Shown in pieces: positions 27,570-37,655 of a stretch of DNA of 64,000 bases (position 1 is the stretch's first letter; the number at the start of each line of letters is the position of its first letter). The notes under the pieces are model-generated. The model was given only the letters and a program-made list of their open reading frames with translations, made no database searches and was not told where the DNA came from. The translations under genes and the position numbers were made by a program. This stretch comes from Acinetobacter sp. HY1485 (GTDB lineage: Bacteria > Pseudomonadota > Gammaproteobacteria > Pseudomonadales > Moraxellaceae), in the NCBI RefSeq assembly GCF_027568475.1, contig NZ_JANKZG010000003.1, forward strand, positions 124,001-188,000. The letters run 5' to 3'.

Positions 27570-28073
27570 ATGCAACAACTTTATGTTCAACTTATGATGG
27601 ATATTATTGGTCGCGGAATAGTTGCATCAAGTAAAGTAGATTCTGAAATACAAAAAGAATTTAAACAATTTCCTGTGGGTTTTTGTTTTGCCATGAATGT
27701 CTTTTCAAATAAAGCTGCGTTTTATGCCAAAGTTAATTCATCACATCAAATTGAACTATTAAAAAAACCGCCGAAAAAAATTAATCTTACTATTACCTTT
27801 AAACATTTAAGACATGCTTTTTTAGTCTTTTCATTTCAAGAAAGTACAGCCCAAGCTTTTGCACAAGACCGTATGGTAGCAAACGGTGATATCAGTCTTG
27901 CTATTCGTTTAGTACGCTGTTTAAACCGCTTAGAAGTTTTAATTTTACCTAAGTTTTTAGCCATACGTGCTGTCAAACAATATCCAAATCAGCTTACACT
28001 TCAACAAAAATTTAATAGTGCTCGCCCAATCTATTTCAAACTTGCATTGTCCTACTTAAAAGGAAATCGCTAA
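27570..28073 (+). CDS. SCP2-like (lipid-carrier domain) protein, tentative
   Basis: 167 aa, no signal peptide or membrane segment. The middle, with INLTITFKHLRHAFLVFSFQ then QDRMVANGDISLAIRLVRCLN, looks like the SCP2 sterol-carrier fold as seen in UbiT/UbiJ-like proteins (beta sheet, then a G-D/S-x-x-A-x-R-L-V helix). Position between lipB and an Fe-alcohol dehydrogenase, with 2-base and 1-base gaps, indicates one transcript for all three. A role in lipid or quinone handling is inference. I do not recognise the family with certainty. Confidence 0.55.
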   Translation: MQQLYVQLMMDIIGRGIVASSKVDSEIQKEFKQFPVGFCFAMNVFSNKAAFYAKVNSSHQIELLKKPPKKINLTITFKHLRHAFLVFSFQESTAQAFAQDRMVANGDISLAIRLVRCLNRLEVLILPKFLAIRAVKQYPNQLTLQQKFNSARPIYFKLALSYLKGNR

Positions 28074-28074
28074 T

Positions 28075-29223
28075 ATGTATTACGAATTTTTTTGTCCAAC
28101 AAAAATTATGGCAGGGCATGCAGCACTTGAGCACCTCCCTTTTGAGTTAGAAACATTAGGTGTCAAACGCCCAATGTTAGTAACTAGCCCCAATGCACAT
28201 AAAAATTTTATCAATCATACATTTGATTCAACCCAATCTCAGATTGTATGCACCTTTGACCAAGTACCTGCTGATTCAAGTTTAGAAACAGTGCAACAAG
28301 TTGCACAACTCTACCGCCAACATCACTGTGATGCTATTTTAGCTGTTGGTGGTGGTTCTGTGATTGATACTGCCAAAGCTGCAAATATTTTAGTTTCCGA
28401 AGGTGGTAATGATTTACTTGTGTATTCAGGCGCACATAATTTACCTAAAGCTTTAAAACCGTTACTGGTAATTCCAACGACTTCGGGTACGGGGTCAGAA
28501 GTTACAATGGTAACGGTTGTAGCAAACAACAATACAAAAATTGCATTTGCTTCACGCTATTTAATGCCAAATGCAACCATTTTAGATGCACGAATGACGC
28601 AAACATTACCTGCACATTTAACAGCACTTACTGCAATGGATGCATTAACCCATGCCATAGAGGCCTATACTTGCTTGGCAGCAAATCCAATTAGTGACGC
28701 ATATGCAACTGCTGCTATTCAAAAAATTAGCACACATTTATTTAAGGTGCTTGAAAACCCTAAAGATTTGGATGCACGTTTGGAACTTGCACAAGCAGCC
28801 ACAATGGCAGGTATTGCATTTTCTAACTCTATGGTTGGTTTAGTCCATGCACTTGGGCATGCATTGGGTGCGGTTGCACACCTTCCACATGGTTTATGTA
28901 TGAGCTTATTTTTGCCATACGTTTTAGAGTATAACCAATCTAGTCGTATAGCAGACTTACTGTTACCGCTTGCAGGTGCAGAAATTTATGCCCAAACACC
29001 TGTAGAGCATCGTGCTGAACAAACTATTAATACCTTATTTGCAATACGTGACCGCTTATTTGAACAAACACAGTTACCTCGTACTTTAAGGGAAACACAA
29101 AAAGTATCCAAATCACAGTTTGAAGAAATTGCCGAAAAAGCACTTAATGATGGTTCAATCATTTATAATCCTAAAGAAACCTCATTAGATGATCTTTACC
29201 AAATTTTAGAAAAAGTATGGTAA
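28075..29223 (+). CDS. Iron-containing alcohol dehydrogenase
   Basis: 382 aa, full length for the group III family. The NAD-binding GGGSVIDTAKA is at about residues 94-104. PTTSGTGSEVT and the metal-site region ALTAMDALTHAIEAYTC, then LVHALGHALGAVAHLPHG, carry the conserved Asp and His ligands. Substrate cannot be told from sequence; such enzymes reduce aldehydes or oxidise simple alcohols. It starts 1 base after the SCP2-like gene (AGGAAATC before the ATG). Confidence 0.93.
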   Translation: MYYEFFCPTKIMAGHAALEHLPFELETLGVKRPMLVTSPNAHKNFINHTFDSTQSQIVCTFDQVPADSSLETVQQVAQLYRQHHCDAILAVGGGSVIDTAKAANILVSEGGNDLLVYSGAHNLPKALKPLLVIPTTSGTGSEVTMVTVVANNNTKIAFASRYLMPNATILDARMTQTLPAHLTALTAMDALTHAIEAYTCLAANPISDAYATAAIQKISTHLFKVLENPKDLDARLELAQAATMAGIAFSNSMVGLVHALGHALGAVAHLPHGLCMSLFLPYVLEYNQSSRIADLLLPLAGAEIYAQTPVEHRAEQTINTLFAIRDRLFEQTQLPRTLRETQKVSKSQFEEIAEKALNDGSIIYNPKETSLDDLYQILEKVW

Positions 29224-29253
29224 ACCCGCTTTTTTAGCAAGAAAATGTGTTTT

Positions 29254-29336
29254 TTGCTTACATCTTAGTAAAAGTTGCTATAAAATTGCGCGCTTTACTT
29301 TAAAAAGTAGGGGGGATCGTTCGTCCTAAACGATCC
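29254..29336 (+). promoter_or_regulatory. Promoter and hairpin region before the APC transporter
   Basis: TATAAA at 29279-29284 with a possible TTGCTT at 29254-29259 (19-base spacing, longer than ideal) may be the promoter. GGATCGTT/AACGATCC (29314-29321 and 29329-29336) then forms an eight-base-pair stem inside the leader. It has no T run, so it is not a standard terminator; it could be an operator or RNA structure. Confidence 0.4.
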
Positions 29337-29384
29337 TTACATTTCCATTGATCGTACAAGATCAACACTATGAGGATACCGCCG

Positions 29385-30776
29385 TTGACTAATACTTCTG
29401 GGACTCAACCGGCAGCTTCACTGCAAAAAACTCTTCTACTTGGGCACATTATTGTTATTGGTTTGGCATATATCCAACCTATGACACTATTCGATACGTT
29501 TGGAATGGTATCGGAATCTAGTATTCAACATGTGCCTACATCTTATTTATTTGCCTTACTTGCAGTGCTTTTTACAGCTCTCAGTTATGGCAATATGATT
29601 AAAAGATACCCTTCTTCTGGCTCAGCTTATACATACGTACAACGTGCTATTCACCCCAATGCAGGGTTTATGGTGGGCTGGTCATCACTACTTGACTATA
29701 TTTTAAGTCCAATGGTTAACATTTTGCTTGCTGTAATTTATCTAAGCGATATTTTTCCAAGCGTTAACCACTGGGTTTGGGTGATTGGTTTGGCCGGCTT
29801 AACCACTTGGGTTAATTTACGTGGCATTAAATTTGTTGCAAATTTAAGTGGTCTAATTGTATTTTTCCAGCTTCTTGTGATTGCCATTTTTATTATCTTG
29901 GTGATTAAACAGCTTGCTGTGGGTGATACAGCAATGAATACTCTTGGTTTAGCCCAAACACACAATGCTACTTTATGGTCAAGCGATCCTTTTTGGAGCG
30001 AGCATGTAAAAGTAGGTGCCTTAATTTCGGGTGCTACAATTTTATGCTTCTCATTTACAGGGTTTGATGCATTAAGTTCACTTGCAGAAGAAACAAAAGA
30101 CACAGAAAAAGTCTTACCGCGTGCTATTTTCTTAACAGCGCTTATCTCAGGGATTGTATTTATTATTGCAACATACTTTATGCAATTATATTTTCCTGGT
30201 AATCCAAGCCAATATTTTGAAGATGTCAATGCAACACAGCCCGATATATTACGTATTGTAGGTGGTGAGTTCTTTAAATCTGTGGTACTAAGTTTTGCAA
30301 TTGTAACCGTAATGGCATCTGGCATTTCTGCACATGCAGGGGTTTCACGCTTAATGTATGTGATGGGTCGCGATGGTGTATTTAATAAAAAGTTCTTTGG
30401 AAAACTAGATCCAAAAACAGCAGCACCAACCTTCAATATTTTACTTGTTGGTTTTATTGCGCTTGCAGCAGGCTTTACAGACCTAGACCATGTGGTTTCA
30501 CTCATTAGCTTTGGTGCACTCACTGCATTTAGCTTTGTTAACCTATGTGTAATTTCACAATATGCATTGCGTGAAGGTCGCACTAAAACACCTAAAGACA
30601 TTGTTAATTATGTTGTTATTCCAATGCTTGGCTTCATTGCTGTTGGTGCTTTATGGTTGCAAATTGACCACGTGGCGCTCAAATGGGGTATTATTTGGGG
30701 TGTTGCAGGTGTGCTGTTCTTAGGCTATAAAACAAAAGGCTTTAAAACACACCCACCACAATATAAACAAGACTAA
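29385..30776 (+). CDS. APC-superfamily amino acid / polyamine permease
   Basis: About 463 aa if the start is TTG 29385, which has GAGGA 8 bases before it; the ATG at 29370 lies on that very site and has no ribosome-binding sequence of its own. About 12 hydrophobic segments follow. The pattern KTLLLGHIIVIGLAYIQPM, YPSSGSAYTYVQRA, and CFSFTGFDALSSLAEETKD-type sequence in TM6 matches the APC family, near PuuP-like putrescine/amino acid importers. Substrate is not predictable. A bidirectional terminator follows. The next gene is convergent. Confidence 0.85.
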   Translation: MTNTSGTQPAASLQKTLLLGHIIVIGLAYIQPMTLFDTFGMVSESSIQHVPTSYLFALLAVLFTALSYGNMIKRYPSSGSAYTYVQRAIHPNAGFMVGWSSLLDYILSPMVNILLAVIYLSDIFPSVNHWVWVIGLAGLTTWVNLRGIKFVANLSGLIVFFQLLVIAIFIILVIKQLAVGDTAMNTLGLAQTHNATLWSSDPFWSEHVKVGALISGATILCFSFTGFDALSSLAEETKDTEKVLPRAIFLTALISGIVFIIATYFMQLYFPGNPSQYFEDVNATQPDILRIVGGEFFKSVVLSFAIVTVMASGISAHAGVSRLMYVMGRDGVFNKKFFGKLDPKTAAPTFNILLVGFIALAAGFTDLDHVVSLISFGALTAFSFVNLCVISQYALREGRTKTPKDIVNYVVIPMLGFIAVGALWLQIDHVALKWGIIWGVAGVLFLGYKTKGFKTHPPQYKQD

Positions 30777-30779
30777 ATC

Positions 30780-30812
30780 AAAAACCAGCGATTATTCGCT
30801 GGTTTTTTTTAA
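30780..30812. terminator. Bidirectional terminator between APC transporter and oxidoreductase genes
   Basis: AAACCAGCGA/TCGCTGGTTT stem with a short loop, A run on the left and eight T on the right, between two convergent stops. Confidence 0.9.
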
Positions 30813-31355
30813 TCGGCTTGTTACATTATAAATACGTGTTGCAAACACTTTTGCCGTTTCCAAATCACCCTGTGGAATTTCATCAATACTCGCATCTGAT
30901 GGTGTTTGTACGAGTAAACCAATTGATCCGCCTAAATTATTTATATCTTGGCGTGTTGCCGTTTTAGAATTAGCAGGTAGTAATCCTAAACTTACCCAAA
31001 TTCCACCATGTTGCGAAGCAAGTGTTTGTAGTTGGATCAACGTATTTTGTTTATCTCCATTTAAACTTGCACTATTGGTAAAACCTGCAAAGACTTTATC
31101 TTGCCACCCTCGTGTATACCAAATTTTAGACGTTGTATCTGCAAATTTTTTAAACTGCCAAGGTGCAGAACCCATATAAGTTGGTGCACCCAATACAATA
31201 CCATCTGCTTGTTCAAGTTGTGCCCAATCTTGTTCTAAAATATTACCCTCTTGATCAATCTCAATCAGATCAGCATTAATGTGGTGCCCTAACGTTTGAG
31301 CAATCACTTTGGTATGACCATAACCAGAAAAATAAACAACTGCTATTTTTGTCAT
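30792..31355 (-). CDS. Flavodoxin-like NAD(P)H-dependent oxidoreductase
   Basis: 187 aa. The flavodoxin phosphate loop VVYFSGYGHTKVIA is at residues 6-19; LGAPTYMGSAPWQFKKF and KVFAGFTNSAS-type sequence are those of the WrbA/ArsH-like FMN_red group. It should bind FMN and use NAD(P)H to reduce quinones or other electrophiles. It is transcribed divergently from an HxlR regulator over a 91-base intergenic with a palindrome, a common arrangement for HxlR-controlled, electrophile-inducible reductases. Confidence 0.85.
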   Translation of the reverse strand: MTKIAVVYFSGYGHTKVIAQTLGHHINADLIEIDQEGNILEQDWAQLEQADGIVLGAPTYMGSAPWQFKKFADTTSKIWYTRGWQDKVFAGFTNSASLNGDKQNTLIQLQTLASQHGGIWVSLGLLPANSKTATRQDINNLGGSIGLLVQTPSDASIDEIPQGDLETAKVFATRIYNVTSRLKKTSE

Positions 31356-31418
31356 GTCTTATCTCGCTTTATAAAAGGTTATTTCTTATAATATCTTTTA
31401 GAAACTAGCTGTCAATTA

Positions 31419-31434
31419 GTTACCTGTTGGTAAC
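31419..31434. promoter_or_regulatory. Palindromic operator candidate for the HxlR regulator
   Basis: GTTACC-TGTT-GGTAAC is a perfect six-base inverted repeat 13 bases before the hxlR-type start and 64 bases before the oxidoreductase start. It is the only clear dyad in the divergent region, so it is the natural binding site for the dimeric regulator. Confidence 0.6.
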
Positions 31435-31446
31435 CTGTGAGTTAAA

Positions 31447-31824
31447 ATGAATTACGATATCTATAGCATGAACTGCCCTGCTCGTTTATTTTTTGAAACG
31501 TTGGCAGATAAATGGGTTTTGATGATTATTAATTTTCTTGAACAGCAACCGTGTCATTTCAATCAATTGAAAAAAAATTTAGAAGGTATTTCACCGAAGG
31601 TTTTATCACAAAAACTTAAACAACTTGAACGAGATGGTTTTATTAATAGAACGGTTTTAGATACCTCACCCATCCGTGTTGAATATACATTAACCCCTTT
31701 TGGACAAGACCTATCCATTAGGGCATTAAATATGAAGCAATGGGCAGAACAGAACATTGAACAGGTTCTACATGCTCAATCTAATTTTGATCAAAAAAAA
31801 TCTCCCGAAAGGAGATTTAAATAA
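31447..31824 (+). CDS. HxlR-family transcriptional regulator
   Basis: 125 aa. The HxlR winged-helix pattern is clear: a single N-terminal cysteine in MNCPARLFFETLADKW, then NQLKKNLEGISPKVLSQKLKQ (recognition helix) and IRVEYTLTPFGQDL. HxlR proteins are dimeric regulators, many redox-sensing through that cysteine (HypR, QorR types). The adjacent flavodoxin-like oxidoreductase is the likely target, plus autoregulation through the palindrome at 31419-31434. The 3' end overlaps trmL by 8 bases, convergently. Confidence 0.9.
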   Translation: MNYDIYSMNCPARLFFETLADKWVLMIINFLEQQPCHFNQLKKNLEGISPKVLSQKLKQLERDGFINRTVLDTSPIRVEYTLTPFGQDLSIRALNMKQWAEQNIEQVLHAQSNFDQKKSPERRFK

Positions 31825-32290
31825 GTGGCTTGAAATCTTGCTGACGCCATGCTTCATATACAATGACAGCCGTGGCATTAGACAAATTTAAACTTCTTGA
31901 ATTTTCTGCCATAGGTAAACGAATCCACTGCTCTTGTGGAAACATTAAACGGACATTTTCAGGTAAACCACGCGTTTCGGGTCCCATCAATAAAGCAATT
32001 GGACGATTTAAATTTACAGTATGTGGCGTCTGTGTGCCTTTTGTGGTTAATGGAAATACATGATCAACCCCTTGCTGTTTCAAGTTTTCAAGGCAGTCAC
32101 CAAAGTTTTCCCAAATTTTCATACGTGCGTATTCATGATAATCTAAACCTGCACGTTTTAATTTTTTATCATCTAATTCAAACCCTAATGGTTTTACTAG
32201 ATGAAGCTGTGCACCTGTATTTGCACATAAACGAATGATATTTCCTGTATTGCTTGGAATTTCAGGTTCGTATAAAACAACATGAATCAC
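31817..32290 (-). CDS. trmL: tRNA (cytidine/uridine-34-2'-O-)-methyltransferase TrmL
   Basis: 157 aa, short SPOUT methyltransferase. EIPSNTGNIIRLCANTGAQLHLVKP is the N-terminal motif, MGPETRGLPENV motif 2, and RLPMAENSRSLNLSNATAVIVYEA motif 3 including the knot. It methylates the wobble ribose of tRNA-Leu species. The start lies 16 bases after cysG. No anomaly. Confidence 0.94.
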   Translation of the reverse strand: MIHVVLYEPEIPSNTGNIIRLCANTGAQLHLVKPLGFELDDKKLKRAGLDYHEYARMKIWENFGDCLENLKQQGVDHVFPLTTKGTQTPHTVNLNRPIALLMGPETRGLPENVRLMFPQEQWIRLPMAENSRSLNLSNATAVIVYEAWRQQDFKPLI

Positions 32291-32306
32291 AATATATCCT
32301 CTAGGC

Positions 32307-33680
32307 TTATTGCCATTTTAATTTTTCACGCAAATTCACAACCTCACCAATAATTGTAAGCGTTGGGGCTTGAATTTCATGCTCAATCACTTTTGATGCA
32401 ATATCAGCTAATGTACCCACCACCACTTTTTGCTCAGGTGTTGTTCCTTTAGAAATTAAAGCAATAGGCATTGTAGGGCGTTGACCATGTTCAATCAGTT
32501 TTTGTGAAATGGTTTCTAATCCCACCAAACCCATATATAAGACAAGCGTCTGATTTTCATAAACTAACTCTTTCCATGGCAACTCAGGAGAACCTTCTTT
32601 TAAATGACCCGTTAAAAAACGGACACTTTGTGCATAGTCACGGTGCGTAAGTGGAATGCCTGCATAAGCAGAACAACCTGACGCTGCCGTAATCCCAGGT
32701 ACAACCTGAAATGTTACATTTGCATCAACTAACTCTTGAATTTCTTCACCACCACGTCCAAAAATAAAAGGATCACCGCCTTTTAAACGACAAACACGTT
32801 TACCTTGTTGTGCATACTCAACCAAAAGTGCATTAATACCTTCTTGGGGCACTGCATGATTAGAACGCGCCTTACCCACATACACACGTTCTGCATCACG
32901 ACGACATAAATTCAAAATAGGTTCAGAAACCAAACGATCATAGATTACAACATCTGCTTGTTGCATGAGTCTGAGTGCTTTGAGTGTCAACAGCTCAGGA
33001 TCACCCGGCCCTGCCCCTACAAGATAAACCTCACCTTTAGGTGTTTGCCATGTCTGTAATGCTTGCTCTATCAATAAATTGGCAGCATCTAAGTTATCAT
33101 TAAAGACTTGTTCTTTGAGTGAACTGGCATACAAATCTTCCCAAAAAATACGGCGTTGCTCTGGGTTGGGAATATGTGCTTTAACTTGTTTACGCCACTG
33201 CCCTGAAAACTTTGCAAGTTTACCCATTCCATGCGGAATAAGCGTTTCTAACTGCGTACGAATTTGGCGTGACAAAACAGGCGACGTACCATTAGATGCA
33301 ATTGAGATCAGTAATGGTGCACGATCGACAATAGCAGGTACCATAAAACGGCAATGTGGAATGTCATCTACACTATTCACCAACAGGTTACGTGCTTCAC
33401 ACTCTTCAAACACATGCCTATTCACATTAGGCTGATCTGTGGCTGCAATCACTAAACGATATGGCTGTTCAAGGACTGTTGGCTTAAACACATCAAAAAA
33501 TAACTCTCCTTGATGTGTTTTTACCAATTGTTGTAATTGCTCATCAATTTGTGGGGCAACAATATGTAAGACTGCCCCTGCCTGACTGAGCAAAACAGCT
33601 TTACGATACGCAATGCTTCCTCCACCCACAATTAAGCAAATTTGCTGTTTGAGCTTTAAAGAAATAGGGAAAATATCCAC
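32307..33680 (-). CDS. cysG: Siroheme synthase (bifunctional CysG)
   Basis: 457 aa, both halves present. The N-terminal dehydrogenase/ferrochelatase (CysG-B, about 1-205) begins with DIFPISLKLKQQICLIVGGGSIAYRKA and has SNGTSPVLSRQIR. The C-terminal SUMT (about 216-457) has VYLVGAGPGDPELLTLKA, YDRLVSEPIL, RLKGGDPFIFGRGGEE and VPGITAASGCSAYAGIPLTHR. Together they turn uroporphyrinogen III into siroheme for sulfite/nitrite reductase. It follows serS by 30 bases on the same strand. Confidence 0.96.
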   Translation of the reverse strand: MDIFPISLKLKQQICLIVGGGSIAYRKAVLLSQAGAVLHIVAPQIDEQLQQLVKTHQGELFFDVFKPTVLEQPYRLVIAATDQPNVNRHVFEECEARNLLVNSVDDIPHCRFMVPAIVDRAPLLISIASNGTSPVLSRQIRTQLETLIPHGMGKLAKFSGQWRKQVKAHIPNPEQRRIFWEDLYASSLKEQVFNDNLDAANLLIEQALQTWQTPKGEVYLVGAGPGDPELLTLKALRLMQQADVVIYDRLVSEPILNLCRRDAERVYVGKARSNHAVPQEGINALLVEYAQQGKRVCRLKGGDPFIFGRGGEEIQELVDANVTFQVVPGITAASGCSAYAGIPLTHRDYAQSVRFLTGHLKEGSPELPWKELVYENQTLVLYMGLVGLETISQKLIEHGQRPTMPIALISKGTTPEQKVVVGTLADIASKVIEHEIQAPTLTIIGEVVNLREKLKWQ

Positions 33681-33710
33681 AATTACCTCGATTAAACACT
33701 GCGCTTCGTA

Positions 33711-35075
<1,365 letters not shown>

Positions 35076-35082
35076 TAAACAT

Positions 35083-35826
35083 TTAATGTGGTAAGTAGTC
35101 AGATTTAATTAAGCCTTGTGCCATATTGTACGGCAAGGTTAGTTCTGTCATTCCTTCTGCATAAGACCCTAACTCATACAACGGATAAACAAAAACCACA
35201 CCTTTTGAGCTATAAAAGAAATTATCGGTTGGTTCTAATTTTCCTTGCTCAATGCCATGCTCTTGTAACCAATTTTGATTGGCTAGATACAAGGCTTCTA
35301 ATACTTTAGGTTGATCCTCAGGTTTATATAGATCTGACACCATGACACGTTTATGTGTGGTTAAATTAAATACTACATATTCACGATGATACATACCATG
35401 TGCCGCACCTGCGGAGTATGTTGATGAAGCTAGAATAAAGGTTGCCAAGTTATTATTTTGGCTTAAATAATCAACTACATAAGTATTTGAATTTGTGCTC
35501 TCAGGGCTTGAAGCAGGTTGCTCACGTGTACTACGTTTAAATGCAAGTGGAATATCTTTACGAATTCGTTTTTCAAAGTAATCGTTAATCCAAGGTACAT
35601 TGGTTTCAACTGTCGATACTTCATATTCTGTACATTCGTCCGCTTCACAATAAACTTGTTGCGGTAATTTAACAGGAATGGTTTTAGACTGAATAACAGG
35701 CGTTTGCTCAGGTTTTTGTTCAGAAGCCACCGAAGCTGTCTGTTCAGATTCCACAGATTTTTTTTGACATCCTGTAAAGAACATCGCTGTACATAAACTC
35801 GAAAGTAAAATTATTTTTTTATTCAT
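35083..35826 (-). CDS. Lipoprotein with RsiV/DUF3298-type domain
   Basis: 247 aa. Lipobox FFTGC puts the lipid on Cys20. A Gln/Ser/Glu-rich linker (25-50) leads to a domain with SAGAAHGMYHREYVVFNLTTHKR (residues about 145-167) and FFYSSKGVVFVYPLYELGSYAEG, typical of the DUF3298/RsiV family. The latter forms extracytoplasmic lysozyme-binding or sensor-type domains elsewhere, but the function here is unknown. It has its own ribosome-binding site and sits alone upstream of serS. Confidence 0.82.
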   Translation of the reverse strand: MNKKIILLSSLCTAMFFTGCQKKSVESEQTASVASEQKPEQTPVIQSKTIPVKLPQQVYCEADECTEYEVSTVETNVPWINDYFEKRIRKDIPLAFKRSTREQPASSPESTNSNTYVVDYLSQNNNLATFILASSTYSAGAAHGMYHREYVVFNLTTHKRVMVSDLYKPEDQPKVLEALYLANQNWLQEHGIEQGKLEPTDNFFYSSKGVVFVYPLYELGSYAEGMTELTLPYNMAQGLIKSDYLPH

Positions 35827-35895
35827 ATGCTATCCTCCGCTTTTTTTAATATACAAAATTTTCTCACTCAAAAAACATGATAAAAATGTATCTAA

Positions 35896-35918
35896 AAAAA
35901 GCCCCTTAAGGAGCTTTA
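35896..35918 (-). terminator. Terminator of lolA
   Basis: AAAGCCCCTT/AAGGAGCTTT self-complementary stem (one mismatch) with a T run on the minus strand, 4 bases after the lolA stop. Confidence 0.8.
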
Positions 35919-35921
35919 TTA

Positions 35922-36596
35922 TTATTGATCTACAATATCGGTGCCTTTAGGAGGAGTAAAATTGAATGTTGATGCAGGAATACTGGCATTTTTAATCGCA
36001 TTACTAAAACGTACAGTAGTCGTTTGACCTAAAGAGTCATTTAAAATCATCAAGGTTGGTGTACTGTTTGCACCAAAACTTAATGTTAAATTTTGAAAGG
36101 CACTGTCATTCGATTTTGGCGTAAGCGTATAGTAGGTTTTGCTACGGTCTGGCTGAGTTACCTTATAAGATTGCATAATTTGATTGGTATTACCCGACAA
36201 CAATAACGCAGGTGTATTTGCCACCTGATCACTCATACTCTGACGTACCGCTTGTTGTAAATCTGGATCATAAATCCAAACCGTTTTACCTGTTGTCACA
36301 ATTGTCTGTTTAGACGGTGATGATGTTTCCCAAAAGAATTTACCTGGACGCTCTACTTTCATCACACCTTTAAATGTTTGATTTAAATGCTGTGTTGTTA
36401 ACCCTTTTTTCTGTGGTGCAGTTTTATTGCTGTTTACTTTGGTCGTTTGTTCAAAGTCGGCTGTTAAACTTTTTAAATCAGATAATTGTTTAACTAAATT
36501 TTGTGTTGCTTCTTGTTGTGATGCAGGAGCTGCCATCACCATTGCAGGTGCTAAGCTGGTTGCCAATGCAACTGTACATAAAGTTTTACGTAACAT
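35922..36596 (-). CDS. lolA: Outer-membrane lipoprotein carrier protein LolA
   Basis: 224 aa, periplasmic. A signal peptide ends at VMAAP. LKSLTADFEQTTKVN, FKGVMKVERPGKFFWETSSP, TTGKTVWIYDPDLQQAV and LLSGNTNQIMQSY follow the LolA half-barrel pattern. An insertion after residue 60 (NSNKTAPQKKGLTTQHLNQ) is longer than in E. coli. LolA ferries lipoproteins from LolCDE to LolB (15817-16392). Single gene with its own terminator. Confidence 0.93.
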   Translation of the reverse strand: MLRKTLCTVALATSLAPAMVMAAPASQQEATQNLVKQLSDLKSLTADFEQTTKVNSNKTAPQKKGLTTQHLNQTFKGVMKVERPGKFFWETSSPSKQTIVTTGKTVWIYDPDLQQAVRQSMSDQVANTPALLLSGNTNQIMQSYKVTQPDRSKTYYTLTPKSNDSAFQNLTLSFGANSTPTLMILNDSLGQTTTVRFSNAIKNASIPASTFNFTPPKGTDIVDQ

Positions 36597-36718
36597 AAGT
36601 CATATACCTTTCATTTTTAACTATATTAACTGACATCCATGTGTCTAAAAATAGTATTTTATATTTTCATTTGTGTGTATCTTCGTAGAAATGAAGAAAA
36701 TATGTAGAAAATTTTATA

Positions 36719-36752
36719 TAAAAAAAGCCTGCATCAGGCAGGCTTTTTTTTA
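36719..36752 (-). terminator. Terminator of rplU-rpmA
   Basis: AAGCCTGC/GCAGGCTT stem, loop ATCAG, A run and T run on either side; 14 bases past the rpmA stop on the minus strand. Confidence 0.9.
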
Positions 36753-36765
36753 CTACGTTAAAGTC

Positions 36766-37023
36766 TTATACAGCTTCAACTTTTACATAACGACGACCAA
36801 ATTGACCTTTAACTTCAAATTTGATTACGCCATCAGCAGTAGCAAATAAAGTATGGTCACGACCCATACCTACGTTTTCACCAGCGTGGAATTCTGTACC
36901 ACGTTGACGAACAATGATGTTACCAGCAGTCACAGCTTGACCACCGTACATTTTAACACCAAGCATTTTTGGATTTGAATCACGACCGTTACGTGTCGAA
37001 CCACCAGCTTTTTTATGAGCCAT
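36766..37023 (-). CDS. rpmA: 50S ribosomal protein L27
   Basis: 85 aa. [23 protein letters not shown] is the invariant N-terminal tail that reaches the peptidyl-transferase centre, and [30 protein letters not shown] sequence (here [14 protein letters not shown]) and [11 protein letters not shown] complete it. It follows rplU by 18 bases. ORFs on the other strand are shadows. Confidence 0.98.
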   Translation of the reverse strand: MAHKKAGGSTRNGRDSNPKMLGVKMYGGQAVTAGNIIVRQRGTEFHAGENVGMGRDHTLFATADGVIKFEVKGQFGRRYVKVEAV

Positions 37024-37041
37024 GTCTATTACTCCTCGTAA

Positions 37042-37353
37042 TTAGCCTGAAATTGTCGTAATTTTCAACTCAGTGAACCATTGACGGTGACCTTGTTGTT
37101 TACGGTAGTGCTTACGACGACGCATTTTGATGATGCGGATTTTGTCGTGACGACCATGGCTAACTACTTCTGCAGTTACTTTAGCGCCAGCAACAACTGG
37201 AGCACCGATTTGAACGTTTTCACCGTTTACAACCATTAATACATCATCAAATGTAATTGTTGTACCAGTTTCAGCTTTCAATAATTCTACTTTAAGGGTT
37301 TCACCCTCAACCACACGGTGCTGTTTACCACCGCTTTGGATTACTGCGTACAT
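37042..37353 (-). CDS. rplU: 50S ribosomal protein L21
   Basis: 103 aa from ATG 37353 ([17 protein letters not shown]), preceded by GGAG. The frame extends 38 codons upstream but only into the leader and promoter. [19 protein letters not shown] basic patch ([19 protein letters not shown]) contacts 23S rRNA. It is transcribed with rpmA. A TTGTTG-17-TAAAAT promoter lies 86 bases upstream. Confidence 0.97.
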   Translation of the reverse strand: MYAVIQSGGKQHRVVEGETLKVELLKAETGTTITFDDVLMVVNGENVQIGAPVVAGAKVTAEVVSHGRHDKIRIIKMRRRKHYRKQQGHRQWFTELKITTISG

Positions 37354-37655
37354 AATGTACTCCAACAAGCCCGTGTCGTCGTGCCGATAAAGGGATATAT
37401 CGATCTTAAAACGAACGCCACTGGGGAAATGGGTTGGTATTTTAAGTAAAAACCGATCAAACAACAAGGGGCTAAAGAATTTTATTTCCTTTCATTTATT
37501 TTTAACCTTCATTGCTATAATAGCGCCTACACTCAATAAACATTATTCAAGAAAACATAGTTTTTATGGTATAAAACATCATTTTTAAAAACCCAGTATT
37601 GGTTTTTTTATACTCATAAAAGTTCATTCTAAAATCACAAAAGGTTTTTCATTTT
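37354..37655. other. Divergent intergenic region between rplU and ispB
   Basis: 302 bases. On the minus strand it carries the rplU promoter (37439-37467) and an 85-base leader; rightward, TATAAT at 37516-37521 is a plausible -10 for ispB without a clear -35. No gene or stable RNA is apparent. Confidence 0.6.
37439..37467 (-). promoter_or_regulatory. Promoter of rplU-rpmA
   Basis: On the minus strand TTGTTG (37462-37467), exactly 17 bases, then TAAAAT (37439-37444): a good sigma-70 promoter about 86 bases before the rplU ATG. Confidence 0.6.

Noticed and set aside
29738..30601. 287-codon frame antisense to the APC transporter
   Set aside because: It mirrors the transporter coding pattern, lacks a ribosome-binding site and has no recognisable protein features.
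37354..37467. 38-codon N-terminal extension of L21
   Set aside because: It lies over the promoter and leader; the L21 family starts at [11 protein letters not shown] with a GGAG site before it.
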